Origin: Diabrotica undecimpunctata
Lineage: Eukaryota > Arthropoda > Insecta > Coleoptera > Chrysomelidae
Direction: 5' to 3'
Assembly (NCBI RefSeq): GCF_040954645.1
Contig: NC_092805.1
Span: forward strand, 21,602,741 to 21,666,740
DNA length: 64,000 nt
A program made the position numbers and the translations under genes. Every line of letters starts with the position of its first letter. Position 1 is the first letter of the stretch. This document shows positions 23,067-33,911 of this stretch, in pieces. The notes beneath the pieces are model-generated. The model saw only the letters and a program-made list of their open reading frames with translations, searched no databases and was not told the DNA's origin.

Positions 23067-23997
23067 GAACCATATTTTTGACAATTCACAGAGGATCCTG
23101 TTATAGTGCAATGTTTGTACAAAAACTACGAATCTTTTTCATAAAAATGCCGAAAATTTCGTTCCCTAATTTTTATTATAACAAATTAGCTGTGAATTAA
23201 AAAAAAAACTAACTTTGCCCCAAATTATTGTAGAACAACTTTTTTTTTAATACGCGTAAAAACGTCAGCTTTTCTAATATAAAAAAAATATTTTATCTTC
23301 CAGCAATAGTTTAAAAGTCATTCTAAATGTTTATAAATCAGAAATAACCGTAATTTTACAAAAGGGTTTTGCGTTGTATAATTTTGTGAGTATAATTACT
23401 GTATCTTCATTATTTTCTAACTAATGTGACTGCAAAAAGAGGTCTCTGGGATAAACAAATAGAATAACTTTTAATCCAATTAATGGATCGTTCTGAAATT
23501 TTGAGGGTTTATTAAAGAGCACAATATCCAACTTTGGACGGACTAACAAATGCCTAGGGTGATTTTTCCAATATTTATAAACAATTAACATTTTTGCTTT
23601 ATTTTGCAATTTTTGAAGCAACAAATTAATTGTACAACTTTTAAAAATCTCCATTTTACAGCTGTTTTTATGTTTTAAACGATAAAGTTTTGTAATTTTA
23701 CCTCAAATATTAAGCTTTTCAATAGTAAGCAAAAAATCGAAAAATGGCATTTCTTACAGTAAATTGTTAATAGTTAAAAAAAGACGCAGAAATTTATGCG
23801 GAAAACGTATAGGTTTTCTTTATATAGACCTATAATAACTAAAAAAATGTCAGATATCTGGATTAATCACAGTCCCGAGAGAAATCTTATTTCTCCGGTC
23901 TATATCCCGCATATACATTTTAGAACCTTCAACAACCTAAGATTTTTACGTAAAATCGATGATTTTTTCACAGATGGACTGGAGTAATTGTTATATA
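23067..23997. other. AT-rich region with partial repeat copy
   Basis: No gene is seen. The part from about 23420 to 23995 matches the end block of the diverged units at 18.4-20.6 kb (ACATTTTAGAACCTTCAA, then AAGATTTTTACGTAAAATCG). Confidence 0.5.
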
Positions 23998-24239
23998 CTG
24001 ATAACTAGACTTCGGCAAATATGCAAATAAAAATGTAGAAAATATGCGCATAAATATGCACGTGTTTACCCGAAAATATGCAAATATTTTACAAAATATG
24101 CATACAAATAAATAAAAAAATCGTAAAATAGTAACAATTTTATTTAAAAAAAAAAGTGTACATAACTAAATATTTCCTACTATTCATTAAGATTTACATT
24201 TATTTTAAGTAACTACATCATTTTTAAGTATGAATAAAC

Positions 24240-26228
24240 TTATTTAGAATTATGGTAACAATAAATGACCAAGTGGTGTTCAAAATTTTCTAACAAAAAC
24301 TTGTGGCTTCTGTCTGAGTACATATATTTATATATGGAAAAACTTCGTTCAACATCAACTGATGTAACCGGAGCATTTTTCAAACTAACCAAAACATTTG
24401 GTTCTAAATTAATTGTTTCCGAAATATTTCCAGCTAGAACACTGACTACTTCAGAAAGAATATGGTAACCTTTATTTTTTTCCATAGTAGCTTCAAATTT
24501 TTTTAAAATATCTTTTCCAATATTACCTCTAACGTTCCGACAACATGACGCAAATTCTTTTATTAATGCTGTACTTTCGAACAATGACAGTTTTGGTGAT
24601 TCTAACTGAGTAATTGTTTTTTGAACAAAACTAAAATTTGATTTTATAAATGAAAGTTCTTGTTGAAGCAAGTTACTCTGAAAAGTTTGTTTAGAATCCA
24701 AAAGAGATTGGGAACTTTCATCTGTTAACGTATCAATTATGTTCTTTATTTTAACAAAATGATCTGCATAAAAATTAGCTGCTTCTAACCATGTTCCCCA
24801 TCGCGTTAAAATAGGTTGTGGTGGAAGAGGAATGTTAGGTAGCATTTCTTTATAAAGTTGAATTCTTATAGGAGATTTAAGAAATACTTTTTTGACACTG
24901 GATATCATGGTATTTACAAGAGGAAACTTTTTTCGTATTTCCTCTGCAACTCTGTTTAATCCATGCGCTACACAAGTAACATGTATTAAATCTGGGAAAA
25001 ATATTTTTAAATTTTGTCCTGCTTTCACCATATAAGGAGCAGCATCCGATAAAATAAGCAGTAATTTATTAGAAGGAATAGTTGTCGGAAGAAAAAAAGT
25101 TGCTAATGTTTCTTGTATAAAACGCGAAATTGTTAAAGCATTTGTTTTCTCAAGTTGCTGGCATGAAATAAGATGAGATTTTGGTAAGGTATCTTCTTTA
25201 AGAACACCAATAATTATCTGCAATTTCTTCCTTAATATTAATTAACACCGACGAGTATAGCCCGTTCACATTATTTCTTCTTAGAGACCGATCACTTGGA
25301 ACATTAAGTTTGCAATATTTTTTTAGAAACGAACTAAAATTTACATTTGCTAATTTTGAAAGCGGTATGTTTGCAGACACTAATGCGCGACACAAGTCTT
25401 CATTAAAAGTTTCTTGCTCATCTAATTTTTTTGAAGTAGATTGAAAACATTTAGCCATTGAAGTTTGATGTTTTCCTCCTATTTTTCCTTTTTTTGCAAT
25501 GTGTGAAGCAGTTCTCACATGTTGGTCTATCTGAAATTTCTTCTCACATGCTATCTATAAATAAAAATAAAAACCTTTATTTTAACCCAACCTTTAAAAT
25601 ATAAAAATATACAAGGTGTTTTTGGTTAATCAAATAACTGGTTTGGAAAAAAACACTCGCTAAGTGTTTTAAATGCAGTATTAATCCACAAATTAGTTTT
25701 TGTTACTAACCATTAGTACATCATATAACTTATTTTAAAATTCAACAAAAGTTTTTTTTTTTGTTAATTCAATTACAATAAAAATAATGGTAATAAAAAT
25801 TTTTCTAAATACACACCATTGTATTGTACCATGGACAATTTTTTCTCACTAAAGGAAGCTATTTTTCATTTAAAAACAACCTACGAGTACTAAATTTCAA
25901 GTAAATACGTTTATTGGTTTTAAAGTTATATTTGTATTAACTAAAAGAATTTAATTTTTTTTAATTTTAACACCCTGTATCTCGAAAAGTAAATAAGTTT
26001 GACCCTTCATTAACTATATCGTTTTGTTCAATTTTTCGAGAAGTATCTACAGTCAAACGTTGTAAGTGTCATTTGGAAACACCCTGTATGTATGAAATAT
26101 TAGATATTTAATAGAAAATATTAGATACTTACAATTTTGCCACAGACTGAACAGTAGATTTTTCCCATATCCATAGACAGCTCTTTATAAGGTTTAATCC
26201 AAGTTGAAGCACTGGTTGTTTTAGGCAT
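24240..26228 (-). pseudogene. hAT transposase with BED zinc finger, internal deletion
   Basis: Exon 1 (26228-26133) encodes MPKTTSASTWIKPYKELSMD and ends CSVCGKI before GTAAGT. Exon 2 begins at 25554 after TTTATAG with IACEKKF and HVRTASH. Together they form a BED finger (C-x2-C ... H-x5-H), which binds the element ends. After EEIADN (about 25215) a deletion with frameshift joins to IIIGVLKEDT, so the expected DETTD region with the first catalytic acid is missing. The second part (25223-24240) is otherwise complete: LLILSDAAPYMVKAG with an Asp, VTCVAHGLNRV, LTRWGTW and the C-terminal dimerisation block SVDVERSFSIYKYMYSDRSH. It resembles the hAT proteins often annotated as CGGBP1-like. It cannot make active transposase as it stands. 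Confidence 0.85.
25612..26086. mobile_element. 475-bp MITE in the hAT intron
   Basis: The ends CAAGGTGTTTTTGG and (inverted) CAGGGTGTTTCCAAATG are flanked by TA (25610-25611, 26087-26088). It occupies most of the intron of the hAT transposase, so the original intron was about 100 bp. A second internal CACCCTGTAT occurs at about 25972. The TA flanks and CAGGGTGTTT ends indicate a Tc1/mariner-type MITE, related by its first ten bases to the element at 44487-45399. Confidence 0.7.
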
Positions 26229-26810
26229 TATAAAATCACAATCTTCCTTTTTGTTACGCACAACGAGTGTTTACGCTTTGAATATCAAAACAAAAATGAT
26301 TTACAAATCTGAGCATCAAATTAGAAATGTTTAGGTACCTAATTCAATAAACTGGGAGATTTTGGAAAATCCCTAAATTAGGAACAAAACTATTAGCCGT
26401 TTACCTGCTGTTAAGATACAATAAATTGTAGATAGATTTGGGGATTAGATCATAAAATGCAAATGAGCGAACCCTTAGCGATTATCCAATAACTGAATGC
26501 CTCAGTGACCGAGACTTTCTAAGAATGTTGAGGGCTACTTAAATTGATCTTCTTTGAAATTGTAAATGTTTTGTACCTGTAGAGATTACGTACTTAGATC
26601 ATTTCTTGATTAAAATGACTAAAAAATTTTATACAAGAATTGAAATAAATTGGTATGTTTAAAAATTTTCAAATACAGTATAAAAATCTGAACTTTTATG
26701 CACTTTATTCAAACTTTTATACAAATATGCCAAAATATGAAATATTTGCATAAAATATGCACAATATGCAAAATATGCAATATGCATATTTGCCGAAGTC
26801 TACTGATAAC

Positions 26811-28022
26811 ATTCGCTTTGGTGCGTATTTTTTTTTTAAATCCAATTTCTTAAAAATGAGTTGTTTAAAGATCGTTAGGAATGATCTTTTGAGAATTTGT
26901 GTTTTCTAAAAATTTTTAGATGACACCGTTATGATTACGTATACTCGTATACTGAACAATTTCAGATGAAAAATTAAAAAAAAAACCAATTTCGATGCAC
27001 GCGTAAATTTTAAACAAACTTGAATTACGGACGATGTTGGTGTTTGGTCAATATCAATGAAATTCGAATCACTCGAAGTAATTTAAATTTTGAATGGCTG
27101 ATGATACTACTCCGAGTTACTCCTTTGATCGTATTACATGGCACTACATTCATAGCAATCGATAAATCATTTTCACTAATGAATTTACACATAATAGAAA
27201 GTGCAATGAAAATTTACCATTACTTCAAATATAATTAATTTAACACTTCAATTCGTTTAAAAAATAGTTATTTTTGTTTTCTAGAAAACAAAATATTTGC
27301 AAATAATATTCTAAACTTAATATATCAAATCTATATACAATATACACAATCGGTTAAGAATATTATACTCCCCCTTATTGATTTCTTTGATAAATATATC
27401 ATTCGGTTCAATGAGAGGGACAATACTTAACTATTTGCCTATACAGTTTGTAAAAGCAAGGTATTACTATTTTAAAACGTATAGTAATTTTCTATCAGTA
27501 ATGTCATAAATATATTTATCATTTCTTTAGAAATTTATGAGAACTTTCTTTTGAAGTATAATACGAGTAGTTTTAAATTGTAGCTTTTTTGTGTCGGTCA
27601 ATCAAAGGACTCCTTAAACGTACAGTCGGTTCACAATTTGTTGATAGCTCACTACAAGTTTAACCCTAATTAGAAAACTGAAATACAGAGAGGATAGGTA
27701 ATACGATATAATAGTAAAAACCAACCTAAAACTGACGGTTTAAGACGTTTTCGACTAACCCACCTTATATCTGAAGGAATACAATACCTTATAATCCTAT
27801 TACGGGGGTATTTTGAATGGTTAGAGATGAACGACCAGTGTCGTAGAGTATATGATTGAAACATTTATTTGAACTAAATAAATATATTTTTTAAATTTGA
27901 ACTAAATAAATATATTTTTTAAATTGTACTTATGTTAATTGTATTTTTTAATAAAACTTATTTATTTTATTCAAAAATAAAAAGTTTCTTGCCATTTGTA
28001 AAAGATACATTTATTTAATTAA
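26811..28022. other. AT-rich region, nothing recognised
   Basis: No gene found. A perfect 28-bp tandem duplication (ATTTGAACTAAATAAATATA-TTTTTTAA) occupies 27867-27894 and 27895-27922. The stretch 27600-27860 is less AT-rich and may be an untranslated or terminal part of a neighbouring element. Confidence 0.5.
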
Positions 28023-28399
28023 GGAAAAAGGCGCCAAATGTCGCCTGGCAAAATTTCCAATGTGTTTTAAATGTATCCATTATTTTCGAATCCGGAGAAA
28101 ACTAATAAATATTTTTGAAAAATTTAAACGCAGAATGAAAGATTACATTATTACTCAGGGCAGAAAGTCCCTGAAAACTTCTACAATGTTTATTTTAATA
28201 TGTTATGAGAAAATATAGTATAATTTTGAATTGAAAATATTGCATGCAAAAGAAACTTTTTATTTATTCTAAAAAATATTTCATTCTGCCTTTAAATTTT
28301 TCAAAAATGCTGTTTAGTTTTCTCAGGATTTGAAAAAAAAATGGATACCTTTAAAACACATTGAACATTTTGACAGGCGACATTTTGCGCCATTCCCCT
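28023..28399. mobile_element. 377-bp MITE flanked by TTAA (copy 2)
   Basis: Relative of the MITE at 22266-22651. The inverted arms begin GG(A)AAAAGGCGCCAAATGTCG and share the ACGCAGAATGAAAGATTACA and CAGGGCAGAAAGTCCCTGAA blocks with copy 1. TTAA flanks it at 28019-28022 and 28400-28403. It lies just downstream of the stop codon of the Sailor-type transposase and may have inserted into the 3' non-coding part of that element. Confidence 0.7.
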
Positions 28400-28456
28400 T
28401 TAATACCTTACGATTACAACTATTATTATTTACCTTATATAATTACGATTAGAAAA

Positions 28457-29836
28457 CTATTCAAATTCAAAATAAATAGGATCAACTTCGGAATCCGAGT
28501 CATCTTGAGGGTTAATAATTAGCGGTTGTGTCTCTACGGTCGCATCAATTATGTTATCAAGATCCCACATTTTTTGTTCTTCTTCTATTACATGCCTTAC
28601 TGCATCTTTCCAGTTTTGTTCTGTAATATGTTGTAAAGACTCGTATAACAATTCACGTACAGCTTGTATTTTATATAACGTATTTTTTCTAGCCACATAA
28701 CTTTTCATTTGTGCCCAAATGAGTTCAATTGGATTTATTTCGAAGTGGTAGGGTGGAAGTCTAAGGACTGTAATGTTTCGCCTTTCCGCCATTTTGTCAA
28801 CTACGTATTCCTTGAACTTAGATTTGTGTTGCCGGGCAATTTTTAGAAGTTCTGCTTTTACCATTCCATCTTCGTAAGGCAGATACTTATTCCGCAGCCA
28901 GTCAAGAATATCCTGTTTCTTCCACGCAGTCGTTGGAAGTCTTTCTACTAGTCGTGAATGATAAGGTGCATTATCTAATACTATAATTGAATTTGGTGGT
29001 ATGTGTTCAATCATCTGCTCAAAATACTCTTCGAAAACATCAGCTCTCATCTCCTCGTGATAGTATTTTGTGCTTTTGGACTGAAATTCCAACAAACCAT
29101 GCTTAACAAATCCTTTTTCACTGCCAATGTGAGAAATTATTAATCTACTGCCTTTACCAGAAGGTGGGGAGATACCAGTAGACCAACCGTCCATAAAGGC
29201 TTGCCTGGAGCTTAATATATTTTTATCTGACCAAATTTTTTTTAGAGTATGACCTGAGTTTACCCACGTTTCATCCTGGTAGAAGATGGGCCTTCCTTCA
29301 GCCCGGAATTTTCGTATGGATCTTAGATAATTTCTTCTCCAACATATTATCTCCTCCCGGTCAATCAAAAGTGATTTTCGGTCTGATTTCTCCCACCGGA
29401 AATTTAATTCTTTTAAAACTTGCCACAATTTAGTTCGTCCGATATGAGGCAAATCCAGGTCGTCTCTAACTTCTTGTAAAATTTTGTTTAGGTTTGGTAT
29501 TTCTTTTTTGAAAAAAAATCCATGAATTTTCCTTCGAATACCATTTTTGGCAAATTCATCAATTTCAATAGGCTTTTTCCCTCTCTTTAAGTGTTCGTTT
29601 GTGTTTGGGTTAGCTATACCGTGTTTTTTTCTTTCTGATAGGAACCTATATATAGTTGACTCTCCTACGCCAGTCATGTTGGCACAACTTTCGACTATGT
29701 TGCGAACAGTGTTTGTGGGATTCTGAGAAACCAGAGCATCGTGAACATTCAGGACAATAGTCTTCTCTCTTGGTGAATAGACAGACTTACTGACTGTACG
29801 CAACAGTACCGGTGTAAAACTTGATGATGAAGCCAT
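28457..29836 (-). CDS. intact DD82E (Sailor-type) transposase
   Basis: A 459-residue protein from ATG 29836 (MASSSSFTPVLLRTVSKSVY) to a stop at 28457, without interruption. The frame is open for 72 more codons upstream, but that part is hydrophobic and lacks motifs, so I chose the internal Met. An N-terminal helix-turn-helix (ESCANMTGVGESTIYRFLSE) is followed by an IS630-Tc1-mariner catalytic core: IFYQDETWVNSGH with the first Asp, SIIVLDNAPYHSRL with the second, and LPPYHFEINPIELIWAQMK with the Glu. By my count 82 residues separate the second Asp from the Glu, which is the hallmark of the DD82E lineage called Sailor. I could not find the terminal inverted repeats. It is either a young element or a retained gene. 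Confidence 0.85.
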   Translation of the reverse strand: MASSSSFTPVLLRTVSKSVYSPREKTIVLNVHDALVSQNPTNTVRNIVESCANMTGVGESTIYRFLSERKKHGIANPNTNEHLKRGKKPIEIDEFAKNGIRRKIHGFFFKKEIPNLNKILQEVRDDLDLPHIGRTKLWQVLKELNFRWEKSDRKSLLIDREEIICWRRNYLRSIRKFRAEGRPIFYQDETWVNSGHTLKKIWSDKNILSSRQAFMDGWSTGISPPSGKGSRLIISHIGSEKGFVKHGLLEFQSKSTKYYHEEMRADVFEEYFEQMIEHIPPNSIIVLDNAPYHSRLVERLPTTAWKKQDILDWLRNKYLPYEDGMVKAELLKIARQHKSKFKEYVVDKMAERRNITVLRLPPYHFEINPIELIWAQMKSYVARKNTLYKIQAVRELLYESLQHITEQNWKDAVRHVIEEEQKMWDLDNIIDATVETQPLIINPQDDSDSEVDPIYFEFE

Positions 29837-30421
29837 CACAAACAATCCAACAAAACGAGCACGAGCGAAAGGTACGTATATGTTCGTAGGTATATGGAAT
29901 AAAAAATCACTCACGCACTGCATATAATTTACAAAAGAAATATTCGAGACGCTAATTACTGCCGTAGACGCGGACACACCGACGAGCCGTAAATTACATG
30001 CGATCAAAAACGTACTAAACAAAAAAATTGTTTTCGTTCGTAATAACTTCACCCTTTTAAGTTAAGTTTCGAATATAAACTGAAAAACGAGGCACGTGGC
30101 CAAAGCATACCCATTATATTATTAAAAATCTGGGGAATTCCATCCTAATTATCTTGCAACGAATAGTACCTTCGGATATGAATTCCAGGTTTTCTAGTAA
30201 AGTGATTAAATGCGAAGATTTGTATTGAAATATCCAAAGAGATAAGGTATTCTTATTTACAAAATTGTTAATGGTTAAATTCTTATTTTTATTAATATAA
30301 TATAATTACATACCATTAGCCGTGAAAGTTTTAATTGTTTTTTTGCTAAATATATTAGTATTAAAATATTATTAATATTATATATAAATAACAGTATTAA
30401 AAAATATTATATTATTATTTA
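29837..30421. other. region upstream of the DD82E gene, AT-rich
   Basis: It contains the open but motif-poor upstream extension of the transposase frame (to 30052) and an AT-rich stretch. No clear terminal repeat, promoter element or other gene could be read. Confidence 0.4.
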
Positions 30422-30519
30422 ATGAATAAACACCTCAGGAACGCCTATGGTTTACGACCGTTTTATGAGTTTGAGGCACATTTCGTGCTCTCGACAATTT
30501 ATGAACGGAGAATAGTGAC

Positions 30520-30960
30520 CCTGCAGTGGGATCGTGACTATAATACTTCCGATGTCGAACAAGACAGTATTGCTAGCGTTGCCAACTCTCATACGAACAA
30601 TCCTCTAAACCCTTTAAAATTGCCTATACTAAATTTACCTACTTACGACAGATATTTAGATCACTGGTTGTTCTTCCGGGATACATTCACTTCAATTCTA
30701 TATGAAAACAATGCGCTAGCAAATGTCCAAAAATTTCATTAACTGCAACTTTCCTTGAAAGGTGATGCTGCAGAAACAATCAGTTCCTTACAAATATTGA
30801 TGCAAATTACGAAGTTGCATGGGCACTAATTAAAAATCGGTTTGAAAACAAAGAAATTTTAATACATTTTAAAATCTTTGTTTAACCTTCCGGCACTACA
30901 ACGCGAATCATACAGGTAACTTTTAAATGGGTTACAAAAACACTTAAATGCAAGCAAGCA
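30520..30960 (+). pseudogene. Bel-Pao retrotransposon gag fragment, 5' part
   Basis: A frame ending at 30742 carries LPILNLPTYDRYLDHWLFFR and DTFTSILYENNALANVQKFH, the conserved gag region (DUF1759 type) found in Bel-Pao LTR retrotransposons. After a stop, broken frames continue with GDAAETI, DANYEVAWALIKNRFENKE and KTLKC, matching the order expected in this family. Gag forms the particle that packages element RNA. The frame has stops and shifts and is then cut by a minus-strand Jockey insertion at about 30965. No LTR, protease or pol was seen. Confidence 0.7.
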
Positions 30961-30964
30961 ATTT

Positions 30965-33440
30965 AATTTAACCCAGCCTGTGAGACTTGTACACCCCTTA
31001 AGAATGACAATCGGATGTTACAACTCATTGGGGCGAGGAGGATTAACTCTTGTACTGAGGTGTCACTCCACCGTGCCCCAATGCACCAGACCATCCTTTC
31101 CCCCTTATAGCACTCAGATGCGCGATAGGGGCTCTTTTTCAGCAAAGTGCTTGTCGTGTGGAAGTCCTGGGTACAAGAATCCCAACTCAATATCCTATCC
31201 CGATCTTTGCGATCTTTTCCTGCTATTTCTGGTGACTTATCATCGAATCTGAAATTGCTTGCTCGGGCCCCAAGCACTGGCTCCGTGTTCGGCGACTTGG
31301 CGCCCGAGGATGTGGGCCTCTCGTGCCCGGGTTTAGGGTTTTTTGTTAATTGTTTTGGTAACTTTCGTCTTTTTGTTAATAGTTTTGTAATTTTTTTGGT
31401 GACCGAAGCCGAAGTTTTTTGTAATTTTTTTGAGAGATGTCTGAAAAGTAATATCATTAGTCATTATTAAAATTGCCAGTGTTATGTGCTGGGTTGTCTT
31501 CTGTTGATAGAGCTACGATTTTCTAGACTTTATGTGTTAGCCAGGATTTGCTGTTTTGGTCTTTTGTGCTTCCATCGATGGAACGCATCATATCTCGCAG
31601 TATCGGGCTTGAGTGGTTCTCTAGCTCAGCAAACTTTGTTCTGGCTTTTTCTTCCATTTTGACTGCCACCCTTACTTGTTTCAGTTCTCTGAACAGGAAT
31701 CGTTCAGAAACGTATCGGGGTATATTAACCGCTTCTCTGAGGCTGTTCTTATGTGCTGCTTGTATCCTCTTTGTGTTTGATTTACTTATGTGTCCCAATG
31801 CGAGAGATGCATATGTTATTATTGGAAGTATGATGCTGTTAATCAGTCTTATTTTCGTTTTTAGTCTTAATTTGCTTTTTCTACCTCTGCAATAAGAGTC
31901 CTCTTATTGCCGCTCTGGTTGTGGTTGTTTTTTGGATGGTTTGATCCACATATTGCGTGAAGGTTAGTCCTTGATCCATTCCTAGGTATTTTGCTTCTCT
32001 TTTCCATTCGACGGGATTGTTTTGTACTGTAAGCTGTTCGTCTCTTCTCTTTTTAAACATCACTGCTTGAGTTTTTTCTGAGTTGATGGCTATTTTCCAT
32101 TGGTTACTCCATTCTTCTATGTTATCCAATGCTGTCTGTAAGTTATTTACAGCTACATCAATGTTTCTGTGTTTAGCCGCAATTGCTGTGTCATCTGCAT
32201 AAAGACTGAGAAGTGTTCCTGGTGTTCTTGGAACATCGGCGGTGTATATTGTATACAGTAGAGGTGACAGAACCGCTCCCTGTGGCACTCCGGACTCCAG
32301 AGCTTCGTGCTGGGACAGGACTTGTCCTATCCAAACCCTAAACCTCCGGCCGCCCAAGTACGATGAAATTAGTCATGTCATGGCTCCGCTGTATCCATAG
32401 CTTCTTATTTTGTATGTCAGTCCTTCATGCCAGACTCTGTCGAAGGCTTTGCTTACGTCCAGGAAGGCTGCTCCTGTATACTGGTTGTCGTTGAATCCAG
32501 CTGTTATGTACTCTGTTAGTCTGAGTACTTGTAGTTCGCTGGAATGTTCTGCTCGAAATCCAAACTGAGCTTCTGTGACTATTCCTAATCTGTCTGTTTC
32601 TGATTGGAGTCTGCTTAGTATGACTCTTTCTACAATCTTTCTGACTGCTGGAAGTAAGCTTATCGGCCTGTACTTTTGCGAAAACGTGGTTTCTTTCCTG
32701 GCTTTGGAATTATAATAAAGTGGGCTTCCTTTCATCGGTTTGGAAAGAGCCTGTATCTGAGTATCGCATTTGTGATGTTTGTTAAAATTAAATTTAATCT
32801 AGACGAGGTGCTTTTTTCGGTGAACTATTTTTTATTGGTTCGTTTATTTCTTGTGGAGATTATCTCGTCTGCGGGCATTTCTTGGTGTTCTTCGACTTCT
32901 TCGATGAAGTCTACGTCTTCGTCTTGGTGATAACTTAATGTACACTCTCTCTCTCGAAAGTCCTCCTCATCACCTCATTTTTCTTCAATGGTGTAGACGA
33001 TGCCATTTTCTCCATGTAATGGGGGGATGGATTTTCTGTCGTTCCTTAATGTTCTTTGAAGTTTCCAAATATGTTGCATATTCGGACCCTTTTCATCAAT
33101 TTTTTGCCATGTCTGCCAATGCCGTTTTCACTTCTCTGTTTAGATGGGTTGCTCTGTTTTTGTCTTCCTGGTTTCTTGTTCTACTGGCTCTGTTTTTTTC
33201 CCTTATCGTGTCTTTTGTTTCCTGGTTTATATCTCTAAACCTTCCCATGTGTATTTCTAACTCTTCTTCAGTAGTGCTGTTTCTTAGAGCTTCTTGAATG
33301 ATATTTTTGAACTCTAGGACTTTTTCTTCTATTTCTTGTGGATTTTTAATCACTGGGATGTTGGTGATTCCAATACTCACAAGTCTTTTGTAGTTTTACC
33401 ACTTTGTTTTCTTTCCTTTTCTTGTTGTGCTGTTTTCTTC
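30965..33440 (-). mobile_element. Jockey-like LINE inserted in Bel-Pao gag, defective
   Basis: The insertion reads on the minus strand from about 33440 to 30965 and separates two parts of one gag gene. The 5' part encodes a linker (33380-33096, coiled and charged), then reverse transcriptase in two frames, and a C-terminal piece (31798-31523: ERFLFRELKQVRVAVKMEEK). The last 500 bp (31457-30965) hold a 164-codon frame rich in Lys, Pro and Ser (SSGAKSPNTEPVLGARA), which I take for the 3' non-coding region rather than a separate gene. The endonuclease is absent, so the copy is 5'-truncated. Confidence 0.65.
31523..32735 (-). pseudogene. Jockey-clade reverse transcriptase, broken
   Basis: Two main frames cover the enzyme. 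The first (32735-32373) has YRPISLLPAVRKIVERVI, AQFGFRAEHSSELQVLRL and AAFLDVSKAFDRVWHEGL with the first catalytic Asp. After a stop or shift near 32365 the second (32357-31881) has SGVPQGAVLSPLLYTIYTAD, LLSLYADDTAIAAKHR with the YADD box, then SEKTQAVMFKKRR and YLGMDQGLTFTQYVDQTI. The C-terminal part follows in another frame. These blocks are typical of the Jockey clade. At least two frame breaks prevent function. Confidence 0.85.
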
Positions 33441-33449
33441 CCTTGCTGT

Positions 33450-33653
33450 GGAAGTTTTGAAACGTCCTACCAAACATTCCTGGGAAAAAAAATTAATGCA
33501 AACGAAATTCGCACTCTTTCTCACTTAAGTGAATTTTTGAAAGATAAGTGTCGAATATTACAATCTTTAGAGACTGAAACCAAATAATCTGTAAATAAAT
33601 TTAGTAACTTTAAACAAAGAGTAAAAACATATGAGCCACACTCGCGTTTTCAA
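33450..33653 (+). pseudogene. Bel-Pao gag fragment, 3' part
   Basis: This continues the gag protein of 30.5-30.96 kb on the other side of the Jockey insertion: KKINANEIRTLSHLSEFLKD, then KCRILQSLETETK and, after a stop, NFKQRVKTYEPHSRF. The order and spacing agree with one ancestral gag frame. It is cut again at 33653 by a minus-strand RTE fragment. Confidence 0.6.
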
Positions 33654-33911
33654 ATCTTCTTCTTCAAGTGCCATCTCCGCGGCGGAGGTCGGCAATCATC
33701 ATAGCTATTCGGACTTTTGAGACGGCTGCTCTGAAAAGTTCATTTGATGTACATCCGTACCACTCTCTCAGGTTGCGCAGCCATGACATTCTACGCCTCC
33801 CTATGCTTCTCTTTCCTTGGATCTTTCCCTGCATCATCAGTTGGAGCAAGGTGTATTTCTCTCCATGTGTAATATATCCGAGATATTCCAATTTTCTTGT
33901 TTTAATTTCTA
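33654..33911 (-). pseudogene. RTE-like C-terminal fragment, inserted
   Basis: The minus-strand frame (33891-33664) reads MEYLGYITHGEKYTLLQLMM, QGKIQGKRSIGRRRMSWLRN and LREWYGCTSNELF, the basic C-terminal region of the family also present at 15821-16579. Its 3' end is an AAGAAGAAG repeat at 33654-33663. The flanks GTTTTCAAAT (33644-33653) and GTTTTCACAT (33912-33921) look like a target duplication with one mismatch. It interrupts the Bel-Pao gag relic. Confidence 0.75.

Larger units (their letters stand above)
24006..26802 (-). mobile_element. hAT DNA transposon with 8-bp target duplication
   Basis: A 2.8-kb element with ends TAGACTTCGGCAAATATGCA and the exact inverse, flanked by the perfect 8-bp direct repeat CTGATAAC (23998-24005 and 26803-26810). 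Many ATATGCA motifs are clustered inside both ends and are likely binding sites. It encodes a two-exon transposase with BED finger on the minus strand. The 8-bp duplication and TAG-starting ends define the hAT superfamily. The perfect ends and duplication indicate fairly recent insertion, although the transposase has an internal deletion. Confidence 0.95.

Noticed and set aside
29837..30052. Upstream extension of the DD82E transposase by 72 codons
   Set aside because: The extension has hydrophobic, unstructured residues and no similarity to transposases; the Met at 29836 gives the normal start of the DNA-binding part.
30963..31457. 164-codon minus-strand frame as a separate gene
   Set aside because: It lies between the end of the Jockey reverse transcriptase and the boundary with Bel-Pao gag, so it is most simply the 3' region of the Jockey insertion. 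Its low-complexity composition gives no domain.
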